Of a DNA stretch of 42,154 nt, positions 1 through 7,646 are shown piece by piece (the first letter of the stretch is position 1; each line of letters starts with the position of its first letter). Under the pieces are notes generated by a model that was not told where the DNA came from, did no database searches, and saw nothing but the letters and a program-made list of their open reading frames with translations. Position numbers and translations under genes: made by a program. Source of the stretch: BQJU01 sp964015035 (GTDB lineage: Bacteria; Bacteroidota; Bacteroidia; Chitinophagales; Saprospiraceae); assembly GCA_964015035.1 (NCBI GenBank), contig CAXHCA010000053.1, positions 1-42,154 on the forward strand, given 5' to 3'.

Positions 1-122
1 GTGCTAGCCTACAAACACCTTTTTTTCGCAGTGCCAAAGTCGTACTCAGCCGAGACTGACGAAAAGAGGTTCCCAAAACTGAAATTTGCAGCCTGAATGA
101 GTACCTCCAAACATGCACTCAG
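1..122. repeat. MITE-like dispersed repeat, copy A (left edge cut by window)
   Basis: The right end reads ACCTCCAAACATGCACT (about 103-119), matching the terminal repeat of the copies at 35.9, 36.5, 41.0 and 42.1 kb. The interior has CAGCCGAGAC followed by GAAAAGAGGTTCCCAAA, which recurs in reverse complement inside the 41.0 kb copy, and TTTGCAGCCTGAAT, shared with the 35.9 kb copy. No coding potential is seen before the regulator gene at 159. Its left boundary cannot be fixed. Confidence 0.7.
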
Positions 123-158
123 GTAAAATGATGATCTTTACCTGATCAATATTATGAT

Positions 159-803
159 ATGGAATACCTCAAGCTCATCCTTCAGCTCAGAACATTATTT
201 CCAACCTTTACACAGCGGGAACTGGTAGAGAAAATCGCCACTGAGGGGCAATGGCTAGAATTACCAGCCGGTGCACAACTCATGGATGCCGGAGACTTGA
301 TTCGCGTTGTACCGCTAGTGGTTTCGGGATCTGTAAAGATCATTCGCGAAGACGAAGAGGGGCACGAAATTTTTCTCTATTATGTGAGTTCAGGTGAAAG
401 TTGTGCTATGACCCTGGCTTCCTGCTTACGTCGGGAAAAAAGTGCAGTTAGGGCGATTGTTGAAAGTCCGGCACAAATCCTCGCCTTGCCGGTAAAAAGC
501 ATTTACGATTTTCTGCACCACTACCCTAGCTGGAATGAGTTTATGGCTGAAACCTATGCCCAACGCTTTGACGAAGTCCTGACGGTAGTTGACAATATAG
601 CTTTTCGTAAAATGGATGAGCGGCTATTGGTATACCTGACCAATAAAGCGAACCTGCTCAATACAAAAACCCTTACGCTCTCAAAGACTGATGTTGCCAG
701 AGACCTAAATAGCTCCCGTGAAGTGATTTCCCGCCTGATGAAACAAATGGAAAAGCAGCAAATGATCAAAATGTCAGGCAATATCATCCAATTGCTTATT
801 TAA
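159..803 (+). CDS. Crp/Fnr family transcriptional regulator
   Basis: A 214-residue protein of normal length for the CRP/FNR superfamily. Residues about 20-125 form the cyclic-nucleotide-binding-like beta roll, with G79-E80 kept. The usual R-S-A phosphate-contact motif is replaced by K-S-A, so cAMP binding is doubtful. Two cysteines (C82, C89) lie in the sensor pocket region. Residues about 170-210 form a winged helix. The recognition helix has R187, E188 and R192 in the spacing of E. coli CRP R180/E181/R185, which read GTGA half sites. GTGA-N6-TCAC palindromes precede the next operon, the peroxiredoxin and the thioredoxin genes, so these are its likely targets. It probably senses a redox or nitrosative signal; the ligand is unknown. 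No such site is seen in front of the gene itself. Confidence 0.93.
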   Translation: MEYLKLILQLRTLFPTFTQRELVEKIATEGQWLELPAGAQLMDAGDLIRVVPLVVSGSVKIIREDEEGHEIFLYYVSSGESCAMTLASCLRREKSAVRAIVESPAQILALPVKSIYDFLHHYPSWNEFMAETYAQRFDEVLTVVDNIAFRKMDERLLVYLTNKANLLNTKTLTLSKTDVARDLNSSREVISRLMKQMEKQQMIKMSGNIIQLLI

Positions 804-855
804 GGCGTGACTAAAATCACGCCACCGCTCCATAGCTATCCCTAACTTTGTATCA
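804..855 (+). promoter_or_regulatory. CRP/FNR-type operator plus TAnnTTTG promoter (site 1)
   Basis: GTGA (807-810), six bases, TCAC (817-820), inside a 7-bp-arm perfect inverted repeat GGCGTGA/TCACGCC at 804-823. A -7 element TAACTTTG lies at 843-850, putting the start of transcription near 855. The palindrome centre (813.5) is then at about -41.5, the classical class II activator position. The repeat begins right after the stop codon of the regulator gene and could also fold as a weak hairpin. Confidence 0.75.
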
Positions 856-956
856 TGAAGCAGTTACCAAATTGGACTAAACTCCTAATCGCATGTATAA
901 TTTGCCTTGGCATTTTCACTACACTGGGATTGCTCATCAGTCATTTTATTCATTAA
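855..956 (+). CDS. 33-residue membrane miniprotein (putative)
   Basis: A short frame beginning MKQLPNWTKLLIAC with one hydrophobic helix over residues about 8-29, ending SHFIH. It sits 18 bp before the DUF2892 gene. Its ATG coincides with the predicted transcription start (5 bases after TAACTTTG at 843-850), so if translated it would be leaderless or nearly so. A single-helix membrane protein next to a membrane DUF2892 gene is plausible, but the frame could instead be the 5' leader of the next gene. Function unknown. Confidence 0.45.
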   Translation: MKQLPNWTKLLIACIICLGIFTTLGLLISHFIH

Positions 957-974
957 ACCAAACTTAACGAAACC

Positions 975-1196
975 ATGAAAAAGAATGTAGGAAAAACGGA
1001 TAAAATCATTCGTTTGATTATCGTAGCGATCATCGCTGTTGTCTTGGCTACAGGTACTGTTGCCATTGCTTCTACACTGGGCATTATTTTGGGAATAGTT
1101 GCTGTCATCTTTTTGTTCACAGCCTTGGTCAACTGGTGCGCCATTTACGCCTTGATTGGTGCATCTACCTGTCCAGCGGATAGGAGTAACAGCTAG
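975..1196 (+). CDS. DUF2892 (YgaP transmembrane-like) family membrane protein
   Basis: 73 residues: a basic amphipathic start (MKKNVGKTDKIIR), then two hydrophobic helices (about 12-32 and 34-57) and the W-C-x(2)-Y-x(3)-G motif near residues 54-62, typical of the DUF2892 family. In other bacteria this domain is the membrane part of YgaP, where it is fused to a rhodanese sulfurtransferase. Here it stands alone. It is the main gene of the short operon driven by the operator-promoter at 804-855 and is followed by a terminator. Its role is probably linked to sulfur or redox stress, inferred from the family and from sharing an operator type with peroxiredoxin and thioredoxin. Confidence 0.85.
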   Translation: MKKNVGKTDKIIRLIIVAIIAVVLATGTVAIASTLGIILGIVAVIFLFTALVNWCAIYALIGASTCPADRSNS

Positions 1197-1221
1197 AAAT
1201 CAATCAACCTAAAAACGTTCC

Positions 1222-1257
1222 AAAAGGGTGTCATTCCAGAGTGAGTGCACCCTTTTT
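1222..1257 (+). terminator. Rho-independent terminator after the DUF2892 gene
   Basis: Stem AAAAGGGTG (1222-1230) pairs with CACCCTTTT (1248-1256) and runs into a T tract. It lies 25 bp past the stop codon of the DUF2892 gene. Confidence 0.85.
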
Positions 1258-1284
1258 GAGTAAAAATCAAAAACAAAACTAGAA

Positions 1285-1310
1285 CCCCTTGCCTACGGAT
1301 AGACAAGGGG
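1285..1310 (-). terminator. Hairpin terminator at the 3' end of the peroxiredoxin gene
   Basis: Stem CCCCTTG (1285-1291) pairs with CAAGGGG (1304-1310). On the minus strand it is followed by TTCTAGTTTTGTTTTT. It lies 33 bp past the peroxiredoxin stop codon and separates the two convergent units. Confidence 0.7.
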
Positions 1311-1343
1311 CTTTCTACACCTAAAGTTTACTAGTACCCGTTA

Positions 1344-1997
1344 CTAGCTCAGCGATTTTTTGGCCAAATAGAAATCAATTTTTTCGTATTCGGTATTGGC
1401 AATGCGCTCATCCATTTCTACCAGTGTTTTTGGTGGAGGCACAATAGCCTTATCCCCAGGACGCCAGTTGACGGGAAGCGCACAATTACACTCATCTGTA
1501 GTTTGTAAGGCAATCAACACCCGCTGAATCTCATCCATGTTCCGCCCTACATTTAAAGGATAGTACATAATCAGACGAATGATGCCCTTTGGATCAATGA
1601 AAAATACTGCTCGAACGGCAGCGGTCATACTTTCACCGGGGTGTAGCATACCGTACAATTGGGCCACTTTCATGTCCAAATCGGCAATGATGGGGAAGTC
1701 CATGTAAACATCCGTTTTCTCACGAACATTGTTTACCCATGCCAAGTGCGAGTGAATGCTATCAATACTCAGTCCAATTAATTTGGTATTGCGCTGGGCA
1801 AACCACTTTCGATCTACGGCAAAAGCCGACATTTCAGTGGTACAAACCGGCGTAAAATCCGCCGGGTGGGAAAACATCACTACCCAACTGTCTTTGTTGT
1901 ATTCGGAAAACGTCAAAGGTCCGGCAGTGGTTACAGCCTGAAAATCGGGTGCTTTATCCCCTATTCTTGGCATGTTATTCACTATTTGATTTTCCAT
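1344..1997 (-). CDS. Peroxiredoxin, Prx6 / 1-Cys type
   Basis: 217 residues, typical of the long Prx6-type peroxiredoxins that reduce H2O2 and alkyl hydroperoxides. The peroxidatic motif P45-x(3)-T49-x(2)-C52 is intact, with the conserved R129 in AVRAVFFID. The extended C-terminal part with PVNWRPGD (about 175-182) is typical of the family. C170 and C172 could be resolving cysteines as in archaeal relatives, or a thioredoxin partner may be used; trxA is encoded nearby under the same kind of operator. Start ATG at 1997, about 31 bases after the predicted transcription start. Cytosolic; no signal peptide. Confidence 0.93.
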   Translation of the reverse strand: MENQIVNNMPRIGDKAPDFQAVTTAGPLTFSEYNKDSWVVMFSHPADFTPVCTTEMSAFAVDRKWFAQRNTKLIGLSIDSIHSHLAWVNNVREKTDVYMDFPIIADLDMKVAQLYGMLHPGESMTAAVRAVFFIDPKGIIRLIMYYPLNVGRNMDEIQRVLIALQTTDECNCALPVNWRPGDKAIVPPPKTLVEMDERIANTEYEKIDFYLAKKSLS

Positions 1998-2027
1998 ATA
2001 TTCGGTATTTTTTTATGAATAAATTGA

Positions 2028-2076
2028 TACTACAAAGTAACCCTATACGGACGCCAAAGTCAGTGATTAAAGTCAC
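2028..2076 (-). promoter_or_regulatory. CRP/FNR-type operator plus promoter of the peroxiredoxin gene (site 2)
   Basis: GTGA (2063-2066), six bases, TCAC (2073-2076). The minus-strand -7 element TTACTTTG at 2033-2040 differs from TAnnTTTG at one base. The palindrome centre (2069.5) to the G of TTTG (2033) is 36.5 bp, exactly as in sites 1 and 3. Confidence 0.72.
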
Positions 2077-2104
2077 GTAGGTCAATAATTTTTCCACAAA
2101 AACA

Positions 2105-2134
2105 AGCAGCATGCTTTGGTTAAAACATGCTGCT
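2105..2134 (-). terminator. Rho-independent terminator after the porin gene
   Basis: Perfect 9-bp arms AGCAGCATG (2105-2113) and CATGCTGCT (2126-2134). On the minus strand the stem is followed by TGTTTTTGTGG. It insulates the trx-porin operon from the peroxiredoxin promoter downstream of it. Confidence 0.8.
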
Positions 2135-2187
2135 CAAAAAAAAATTAAATCACCCAATGATATATTCTTTTAGCGTATCAGTTGCTT

Positions 2188-3480
2188 CTAAAAAATGGCG
2201 ATTAATCCCATGCCCAGCCATTCGCCACGATGGATGGCGCCAGCCCCACTTTGATAGAAATAATTATTGATTTTAGCACCATCGCCCACTGCGCCGGCAT
2301 CTCCCCTACGAAAAGTGTAATGCAGGGATAATTTCAAATCTGGATTGGGGTATAAGTTGAAACCAAAATCAAGACTTTGGTCCGTTCCATGCAGTGCACC
2401 TACACTGGAAGCATCTGCCTGTTCGATAGCATCTAATGCGCCATTAAATTGAACCAACATCACCACCGGTTCCAAGACAAATTGATTTGGTAACACCAAG
2501 TTGTAACTTGCCCGAATGTAACCGGTATTACTTGTAGAAGTAAATGCCCGAATTTCATCCTCCAACAAGCGCTCACCACCTCTTGACAGTATGGTCCAGT
2601 CGCCATCAATATTTAAATTCCCCCAATTGAAAAGGACGTCAATACCTAAGGCCTGATTTTGCAAAAACAAATCTGTTTCACCTTGCGTGGCCCCGGCGAT
2701 GGCAACGGTCAATCCGTTGCGTTTTCCAAAATAATTCACCTTATGGCTGATGGTATATTTCTTGAATTCTGGATCGCCAATATGCCAGGCAAGTCGGCCC
2801 ACTAACAGAGGAGAAAAATGCTTTCCTATAGAATTCCCACTAAACCCTTCAAATACTGGATTATAAATACCAACATCATACCCGATGCCTATTTTACCTT
2901 TTTCTGGCAATAGAATTCCTCCGAGGTTGACCCCTACCGCTCGCCCCGGGCCAATGCCGGTCAAGTGCCGACGCAGGTAGTTTTGTGACCACGCCTTTTC
3001 CATCGAGGTGCTCCTCAATGCAGAGGTCATGCTCTCCCGCCCAATTTGCGCAGGCAGATAGCCGACTACCAGATTAAGCGCCTCATCATTGTTTCTAACC
3101 CGCCATTGCACGTAGGCATTCCACACTCGAAAAGATGGAGAACCACCATTATTACCTCCCCCTTCTGTCCCGGCTAGGATGTCTCTCCCCACCAAGTCCA
3201 AGGCCCCCGTAAGATTAAACTTCAAGTTTTCATAAGGCTGCCCTTTGAGCCCAATGCGGGTACGGCGAATCTGAAAATTAACCCGATTGTCAATATTTTC
3301 GTATCGTCCAACGTCCTCATTGTAGAGCTCCTCTCCATTGGTATAAGTGCCCCAAAGTTGAAACCCTAAGGTTGGTTGTATTTTAAAGTCCTTTAATTTT
3401 TCTAACCATCTGTTAGATTCATCTTGCGCCGTTGCCAGTAAAGGCAATAAGGCGAAAAATATAGCCATCCTGAGTTTCAT
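2188..3480 (-). CDS. Outer-membrane porin, OprO/OprP (phosphate-selective porin) family-like
   Basis: 430 residues with a signal peptide (about 1-18, MKLRMAIFFALLPLLATAQ) followed by alternating amphipathic beta strands to a C-terminal strand ending in F. Stretches such as VNFQIRRTRIGLKGQ and LKFNLTGALDL (about 67-95) are typical of the Porin_O_P group in Bacteroidota. It is the second gene of an operon, 37 bp after trxA, so it should come under the operator at 3882-3895. The transported solute is not evident. Pairing with thioredoxin and with peroxiredoxin/DUF2892 suggests a stress or anaerobic regulon rather than phosphate starvation. Confidence 0.85.
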   Translation of the reverse strand: MKLRMAIFFALLPLLATAQDESNRWLEKLKDFKIQPTLGFQLWGTYTNGEELYNEDVGRYENIDNRVNFQIRRTRIGLKGQPYENLKFNLTGALDLVGRDILAGTEGGGNNGGSPSFRVWNAYVQWRVRNNDEALNLVVGYLPAQIGRESMTSALRSTSMEKAWSQNYLRRHLTGIGPGRAVGVNLGGILLPEKGKIGIGYDVGIYNPVFEGFSGNSIGKHFSPLLVGRLAWHIGDPEFKKYTISHKVNYFGKRNGLTVAIAGATQGETDLFLQNQALGIDVLFNWGNLNIDGDWTILSRGGERLLEDEIRAFTSTSNTGYIRASYNLVLPNQFVLEPVVMLVQFNGALDAIEQADASSVGALHGTDQSLDFGFNLYPNPDLKLSLHYTFRRGDAGAVGDGAKINNYFYQSGAGAIHRGEWLGMGLIAIF

Positions 3481-3517
3481 AAACCTTTGTTCGATTTCCT
3501 AGTATTGACCTATAGAA

Positions 3518-3829
3518 TTAATTGTCTACCGCCTGTTGAATCACCTGAGTCAACATGTGGGAAGACTGCATACCGGAATGGCGCCATTTCACTGCCCCGG
3601 CCTTATATAAAATGAAAGTCGGCACCCCATGAATGCCCAGGCTGCTAGCCAATGCCGTATTTTGATCTACGTCAATTTTGACAATAATCGCCTTATCGCC
3701 GATTTCCTCCTTCACCTCTTTAAGGATAGGAGCCATCGCCTTGCAAGGCCCACACCATTCAGCTGAAAAGTCCACTAAAACCGGCTTTTCGCCATTAATC
3801 AGATCGCTGAAAGATATTTTCTTTTCCAT
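3518..3829 (-). CDS. trxA: Thioredoxin
   Basis: 103 residues from the chosen start (MEKKISFSDL). Classical thioredoxin fold with the active site W-C-G-P-C (about residues 26-30), cis-proline loop GVPTF, and DVDQN before helix 3. The frame is open upstream to a GTG at 3895, but that start lies inside the operator palindrome (3882-3895) and upstream of the promoter (-7 element 3852-3859). Translation must therefore begin at 3829 or the ATG at 3835. Cytosolic disulfide reductase, a likely electron donor for the peroxiredoxin. First gene of the trx-porin operon. Confidence 0.94.
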   Translation of the reverse strand: MEKKISFSDLINGEKPVLVDFSAEWCGPCKAMAPILKEVKEEIGDKAIIVKIDVDQNTALASSLGIHGVPTFILYKAGAVKWRHSGMQSSHMLTQVIQQAVDN

Positions 3830-3846
3830 AATCATTTTGTTTTCTT

Positions 3847-3895
3847 GATTACAAAGGTATCCGTATGCTTCTCCTCCATCAGTGATACTGATCAC
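3847..3895 (-). promoter_or_regulatory. CRP/FNR-type operator plus promoter of trxA-porin (site 3)
   Basis: GTGA (3882-3885), six bases, TCAC (3892-3895), with a perfect -7 element TACCTTTG on the minus strand at 3852-3859. Centre to G of TTTG is 36.5 bp, identical to the two other sites. The predicted transcription start is near 3847. Confidence 0.78.
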
Positions 3896-3907
3896 AGTTA
3901 CAAAAAA

Positions 3908-3960
3908 AGTGCAGCCCTCCTTCCCCGAGGCGCTCAGTTGCCGGGAAAAGAGACTGCACT
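3908..3960 (-). terminator. Rho-independent terminator after the large T9SS protein gene
   Basis: Arms AGTGCAG (3908-3914) and CTGCACT (3954-3960) enclose a GC-rich loop. On the minus strand the stem runs into seven T residues (3902-3908). It is 47 bp past the stop codon at 4008. Confidence 0.75.
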
Positions 3961-4007
3961 GCTAAATTGGCCTGTTAAAGCCGTTTAGTACACTTGTTTT
4001 GTAAAGG

Positions 4008-6758
4008 TTATTGAATCACCACCTTTACTCTATCTGTATTACGTGGTTCTTGGTGAGTAACCTCTAGTATATACATGCCCGGTGACAAATCACCTAGCTG
4101 TGCAGTAAAGTTGGTCACGCCATCCTTGATCCCAAGTCCTTTCACAATTTTTCCTTGAGCCGAACGCAAGGACCAGGAGGTAAAGCCGGCATAAGGTAAT
4201 TCCACTTGAAATATGCCCTCATTGGTCGGATTGGGATAGACTAAAATGGTCAAATTTTCCTTCACAAGAGATTGTACTTGAATGGGGGCCTTGATGCTTG
4301 CTTGGGTTCCTTCACGATTGGAATGATCTGCATTTCTCCCTAAGTCTTCATTTTCAAAATTGAAGATGGCAGTATTACTGTATTGAATGACTCCCGTTTC
4401 TTCGATGGCCAGAATTTGGTATTCATTAAAGCCGTAGTGCGGAGCCTCATCAAAGAATTCATAGGCTGATTCTCCATAAGATGATATCACGCCTATTTCT
4501 GTCCAAGCATCGTCAAGGGTATTGCGACGTTCAATCACGTATTCCGTAAAGGTATTTTCCTGAACGATAGAGAAAGCCAACAAGATTCCTCTGCTCCACT
4601 TATCTCCGTCCAGAAGCACACCACTTCCAGGAATCCGGACCGGGCAGGGACCGGGTGTCCATGAAGTCACTCCAGCTCTGAACATGGCCGTACAATCATT
4701 GATATAAGTGCGACCATCGCATCCACAAACATAGTCAAGACGATTGCGAGGAGGACAGGGAACGTTGGGATCAATTAAGGAAAGATCAATACACTCTTCA
4801 CAGGAGATTTCTACTACCTCACAATACTGCCCTTCAAAGCAGAAGTTGCCGTTATCATCAAACCGAACGATGGTCATACAAATGCGATAAGCACCGGAGT
4901 TTGTAAGTGAGAAACTCCAAGCTCCCGTACCCATAGTCGACCCATTCGCCTGTAAATTACCATTGAGTGTGGCCACGGTCCAGATGATTTCATCACAATC
5001 CTGAGCCGCATTCGGGGTAACACTTAAATTACTACAATTTGTACCGTTCAAAGTAAATCCGGCGCTGAGGTCTTGTTGGAATTCATCTTGGGTTCCGCAG
5101 TCACAGTCGCCGCAGTCCGGAATAGTAAACATCAGATCAGTTTGATGACAACACCAGCCAGAATTGATATCCAACAGTACAATTTGATAAGGCACCTGTG
5201 TACCAGCCGGTAGACCTCCAGTATTGGTTACTATGGTAGTCATTGAGAAACTCCCTCCCGGTGGAATCGTCGTTGGGCCCCAAACGGCCGGGTTAAAGCT
5301 AATGCCGTTGGCAGAAGACAAATAAACGTGTGTTGCCGTATTTATAGTGGATAGATTGGTCACGGTAATCATATAAGTAAACGTACCATCATCGTTACAA
5401 ATGACCGAATCCTCCACCATGGTCAAGCAACCTCTTTCACACTCAAGTTCCCTTATTTCTCTACAAACAGCAATTTCATTGCCATTCTGATCCAAGGCTA
5501 GCCATTCGAACTGCACTTGGTGCATAGTTCCCGTACCGCTCAGACAAAATTCAAGGTCCGGGGTAGTGCCTAGCCCAATATTCCCTGCCATTGGCTCCCA
5601 CCGGACGGTGGTTGAAGCACCATTTGCCATGAAGTTCCAGTTCGTACCGCCATTTAAGTTATTAAAGGTGGCTCCAGCACTTAGCACAGTCGTACGAATT
5701 GCGGTGAAATAGTCTTCACAATAATTGTTAGTTACATTGACATCAAAACAACAATTTTCCTGCTGTACTAGCAGACTAATTTGATCGCAAGGATCATCGG
5801 GTGGAAGTAAGGTAATACAGTGGTCAAATTCGCAGCAGGTCGCTCCATTACTCAAAAGCACTACGGTAAAACACACTTGTGTAGGCTGCGTAATTTGGGG
5901 ATTGGCGGTAATGACCGCATTGAGTAGTCCACTGAGACCACCATTAGGGGAGATACTCAATGACGATTGAAAGTTAGGATTCATTGTAGCTCCTGCTCCG
6001 GTGACATTGAGAAAAAGCGCATCTGTGACAGTCAGATTAGGGTCATTGTTTTGAATGCGAAACTCGTAATCGTAATTCCAGGGAGCGGCACAATTTGGGG
6101 TAATGGTTTCGAAACCAATATCTCCGCAATCCTCTGGTTCTACTGCTACGCAGCATTCTCTCAGGGACAGCCCCGGGCCTAGGATACTACCATTAATATT
6201 GAGCCCTAGTGGGCCTCCATTGTTCATCAAATTAGCTACAATAGTGTAAGTACCTGCCGGTAATCCGGCAACCAGTGAACTGGTATTGGTTGGCATGCTA
6301 AATCCATTTGGAGCGGCCACCGTCTGTAATGTTTGCAGCACTGCATTCGTATTGTCATTGAGCGTGATCGTTACGCCATTGTCGGCCAAGGTGCTAAAGT
6401 TGAATACCAGGTCGGTGAGTTCACAAACGCAAAAAGTGGTCTCAAAAACATAGGTCCCACCTGAATAGTTTGTATCATTACCATCGTTAAAAGGAGAAAT
6501 CCATCCATCTATTGTAGCAGGGTGCCAACCTGGTCGGGTCGGCACCACATTGGCAGGTCGGGGTACGGCACCTCCGTTCGGATCGGTAGTGACACTCCAG
6601 AAAAGATCTTGATCACCCGGGCTGTAAAATTGGTTGGCATCATGGTCAAAACCGGTAGTGATACTCAGCGAATCAGTTTCACATTCACAAGTTTGGCTAC
6701 GAACGGACCAACCAGATAAAATGGCCAATAGAAAAAGCAGATAAACTTTAGTTTTCAT
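4008..6758 (-). CDS. Large secreted T9SS cargo protein with Kazal-like module
   Basis: 916 residues, cysteine-rich. Signal peptide about 1-21 (MKTKVYLLFLLAILSGWSVRSQ). Most of the protein is beta-rich repeats with paired cysteines (CCEFDHCITL, CCHQTDLMF), which look like surface adhesion domains. Near residues 655-705 there is a Kazal-type module (VCGCDGRTYINDC, then GVTSWTPGPCP), a fold usually found in protease inhibitors. The last ~80 residues are a type A T9SS sorting domain starting VYPNPTNEG, with LSPGMYILEV near the end. It should be exported through the outer membrane and released or anchored. Its promoter (6839-6867) matches that of the divergent sigma gene, so it is a candidate target of that sigma factor. 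Inhibitory activity is inferred from the module only. Confidence 0.85.
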   Translation of the reverse strand: MKTKVYLLFLLAILSGWSVRSQTCECETDSLSITTGFDHDANQFYSPGDQDLFWSVTTDPNGGAVPRPANVVPTRPGWHPATIDGWISPFNDGNDTNYSGGTYVFETTFCVCELTDLVFNFSTLADNGVTITLNDNTNAVLQTLQTVAAPNGFSMPTNTSSLVAGLPAGTYTIVANLMNNGGPLGLNINGSILGPGLSLRECCVAVEPEDCGDIGFETITPNCAAPWNYDYEFRIQNNDPNLTVTDALFLNVTGAGATMNPNFQSSLSISPNGGLSGLLNAVITANPQITQPTQVCFTVVLLSNGATCCEFDHCITLLPPDDPCDQISLLVQQENCCFDVNVTNNYCEDYFTAIRTTVLSAGATFNNLNGGTNWNFMANGASTTVRWEPMAGNIGLGTTPDLEFCLSGTGTMHQVQFEWLALDQNGNEIAVCREIRELECERGCLTMVEDSVICNDDGTFTYMITVTNLSTINTATHVYLSSANGISFNPAVWGPTTIPPGGSFSMTTIVTNTGGLPAGTQVPYQIVLLDINSGWCCHQTDLMFTIPDCGDCDCGTQDEFQQDLSAGFTLNGTNCSNLSVTPNAAQDCDEIIWTVATLNGNLQANGSTMGTGAWSFSLTNSGAYRICMTIVRFDDNGNFCFEGQYCEVVEISCEECIDLSLIDPNVPCPPRNRLDYVCGCDGRTYINDCTAMFRAGVTSWTPGPCPVRIPGSGVLLDGDKWSRGILLAFSIVQENTFTEYVIERRNTLDDAWTEIGVISSYGESAYEFFDEAPHYGFNEYQILAIEETGVIQYSNTAIFNFENEDLGRNADHSNREGTQASIKAPIQVQSLVKENLTILVYPNPTNEGIFQVELPYAGFTSWSLRSAQGKIVKGLGIKDGVTNFTAQLGDLSPGMYILEVTHQEPRNTDRVKVVIQ

Positions 6759-6838
6759 AACTCCAATTGTTTTGTAATTAAATAGCTTTATAAAAGTGAA
6801 AATTAGGATAATAGAAGAGCCTACGTTTTGATTTTATC

Positions 6839-6867
6839 GTTAGTACAACTTTGACAGAATTGGTAAC
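6839..6867 (-). promoter_or_regulatory. Predicted ECF-type promoter GTTACC-N17-ACTAAC of the large T9SS gene
   Basis: On the minus strand GTTACC (6867-6862), exactly 17 bases, ACTAAC (6844-6839). The same two boxes with the same spacing precede the sigma gene and the GEVED/T9SS gene. The transcription start would be near 6833, giving a leader of about 75 bases. Confidence 0.65.
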
Positions 6868-7017
6868 ACCATTTTGCAGAATAAACTTTTTTTTAAATGA
6901 TTTACAGGCTCGTTTCTACCTTAATGTGATCATCATAACACCTTATATATCAATTGATCATCATCCCTGCCTTGGCAATAAAAAGTATCGCAATCATTAG
7001 GCCCCAAAAAAAATTGG

Positions 7018-7046
7018 GTTACCTTTTGCCAAGAAGCAGCACTAAA
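7018..7046 (+). promoter_or_regulatory. Predicted ECF-type promoter GTTACC-N17-ACTAAA of the sigma gene
   Basis: GTTACC at 7018-7023, 17 bases, ACTAAA at 7041-7046; transcription would start near 7052, seven bases before the ATG. Sharing the motif with two flanking genes suggests autoregulation. TACCTTTT at 7020-7027 also resembles the housekeeping -7 element, so a second promoter is possible. The rest of the 300 bp between the divergent genes is AT-rich and shows no other clear structure. Confidence 0.65.
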
Positions 7047-7058
7047 GGGTAATTAAGT

Positions 7059-7646
7059 ATGACAAAAATTCGCGACGCCATATTATTGGATTGGATCACC
7101 TCCGGCTTGCCTCGACAGCGAGATCAGGCATTTGAATACTTATATGGCTGTCACTATCATTCTGTAGAAAGCCACATCCTTCGGAACAAAGGGACTTTAG
7201 AAGAGGCTAAAGATATCTTCCAGGATGGCTTGATTGTCTTTTACAATCAGGTACTTAATGGGAAATTTAAAAAGGAGAGCACTATTAAAACTTATTTATT
7301 TGCTATTTGTAAAAATTTGTGGTTAAAACGATTATCTAAAAAAAGGAGTAAAACTAATATAGAACTGCTCCCTGATCAACCTGCCGACCAAGTAGGCATC
7401 GTAGAGATCTTGATTGGAAATGAAGAGGAACAATTGGTGGCTACTTTAGTTGCAAAATTAGGAGAGCCGTGCCGAGAGATTTTGACCTTGTTTTATTATG
7501 ACAGATTTTCGATGAAACAGATTAAAGAACTCCTTGAACTAGCTAGTGAACAAGTGGTGAAAAACAAGAAGTTAAAGTGCATGAAGAAACTCCGGCAAAT
7601 GGTTTTAAATCACCCTCACTATGTTAGGGAGCTTAAAAAACAATGA
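7059..7646 (+). CDS. RNA polymerase sigma factor, sigma-70 / ECF type
   Basis: 195 residues. Region 2 spans about 20-95 (AFEYLYGCHYHSVESHI, EEAKDIFQDGLIVFYNQ, then IKTYLFAICKNLWLKRL, the -10 recognition part). Region 4 spans about 130-185 with a helix-turn-helix (LGEPCREILTLFYYDRFSMKQI, then ASEQVVKNKKLKCMKKLR). There is no region 1 or 3, as in ECF sigmas of Bacteroidota. It overlaps no gene, but its TGA stop directly abuts the start of the anti-sigma-like gene, so the two are translationally coupled. It probably directs RNA polymerase to GTTACC-N17-ACTAA promoters: its own and those of the two T9SS genes on either side. This link is inferred from motif sharing. Confidence 0.92.
   Translation: MTKIRDAILLDWITSGLPRQRDQAFEYLYGCHYHSVESHILRNKGTLEEAKDIFQDGLIVFYNQVLNGKFKKESTIKTYLFAICKNLWLKRLSKKRSKTNIELLPDQPADQVGIVEILIGNEEEQLVATLVAKLGEPCREILTLFYYDRFSMKQIKELLELASEQVVKNKKLKCMKKLRQMVLNHPHYVRELKKQ

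Noticed and set aside
860..890. GTTACC followed by ACTAA near the miniprotein start
   Set aside because: The spacing is 7 instead of 17 bases, so it does not match the sigma promoter motif.
3830..3895. N-terminal extension of thioredoxin (22 residues)
   Set aside because: It overlaps the operator and the -7 element, so it cannot be on the transcript from that promoter.
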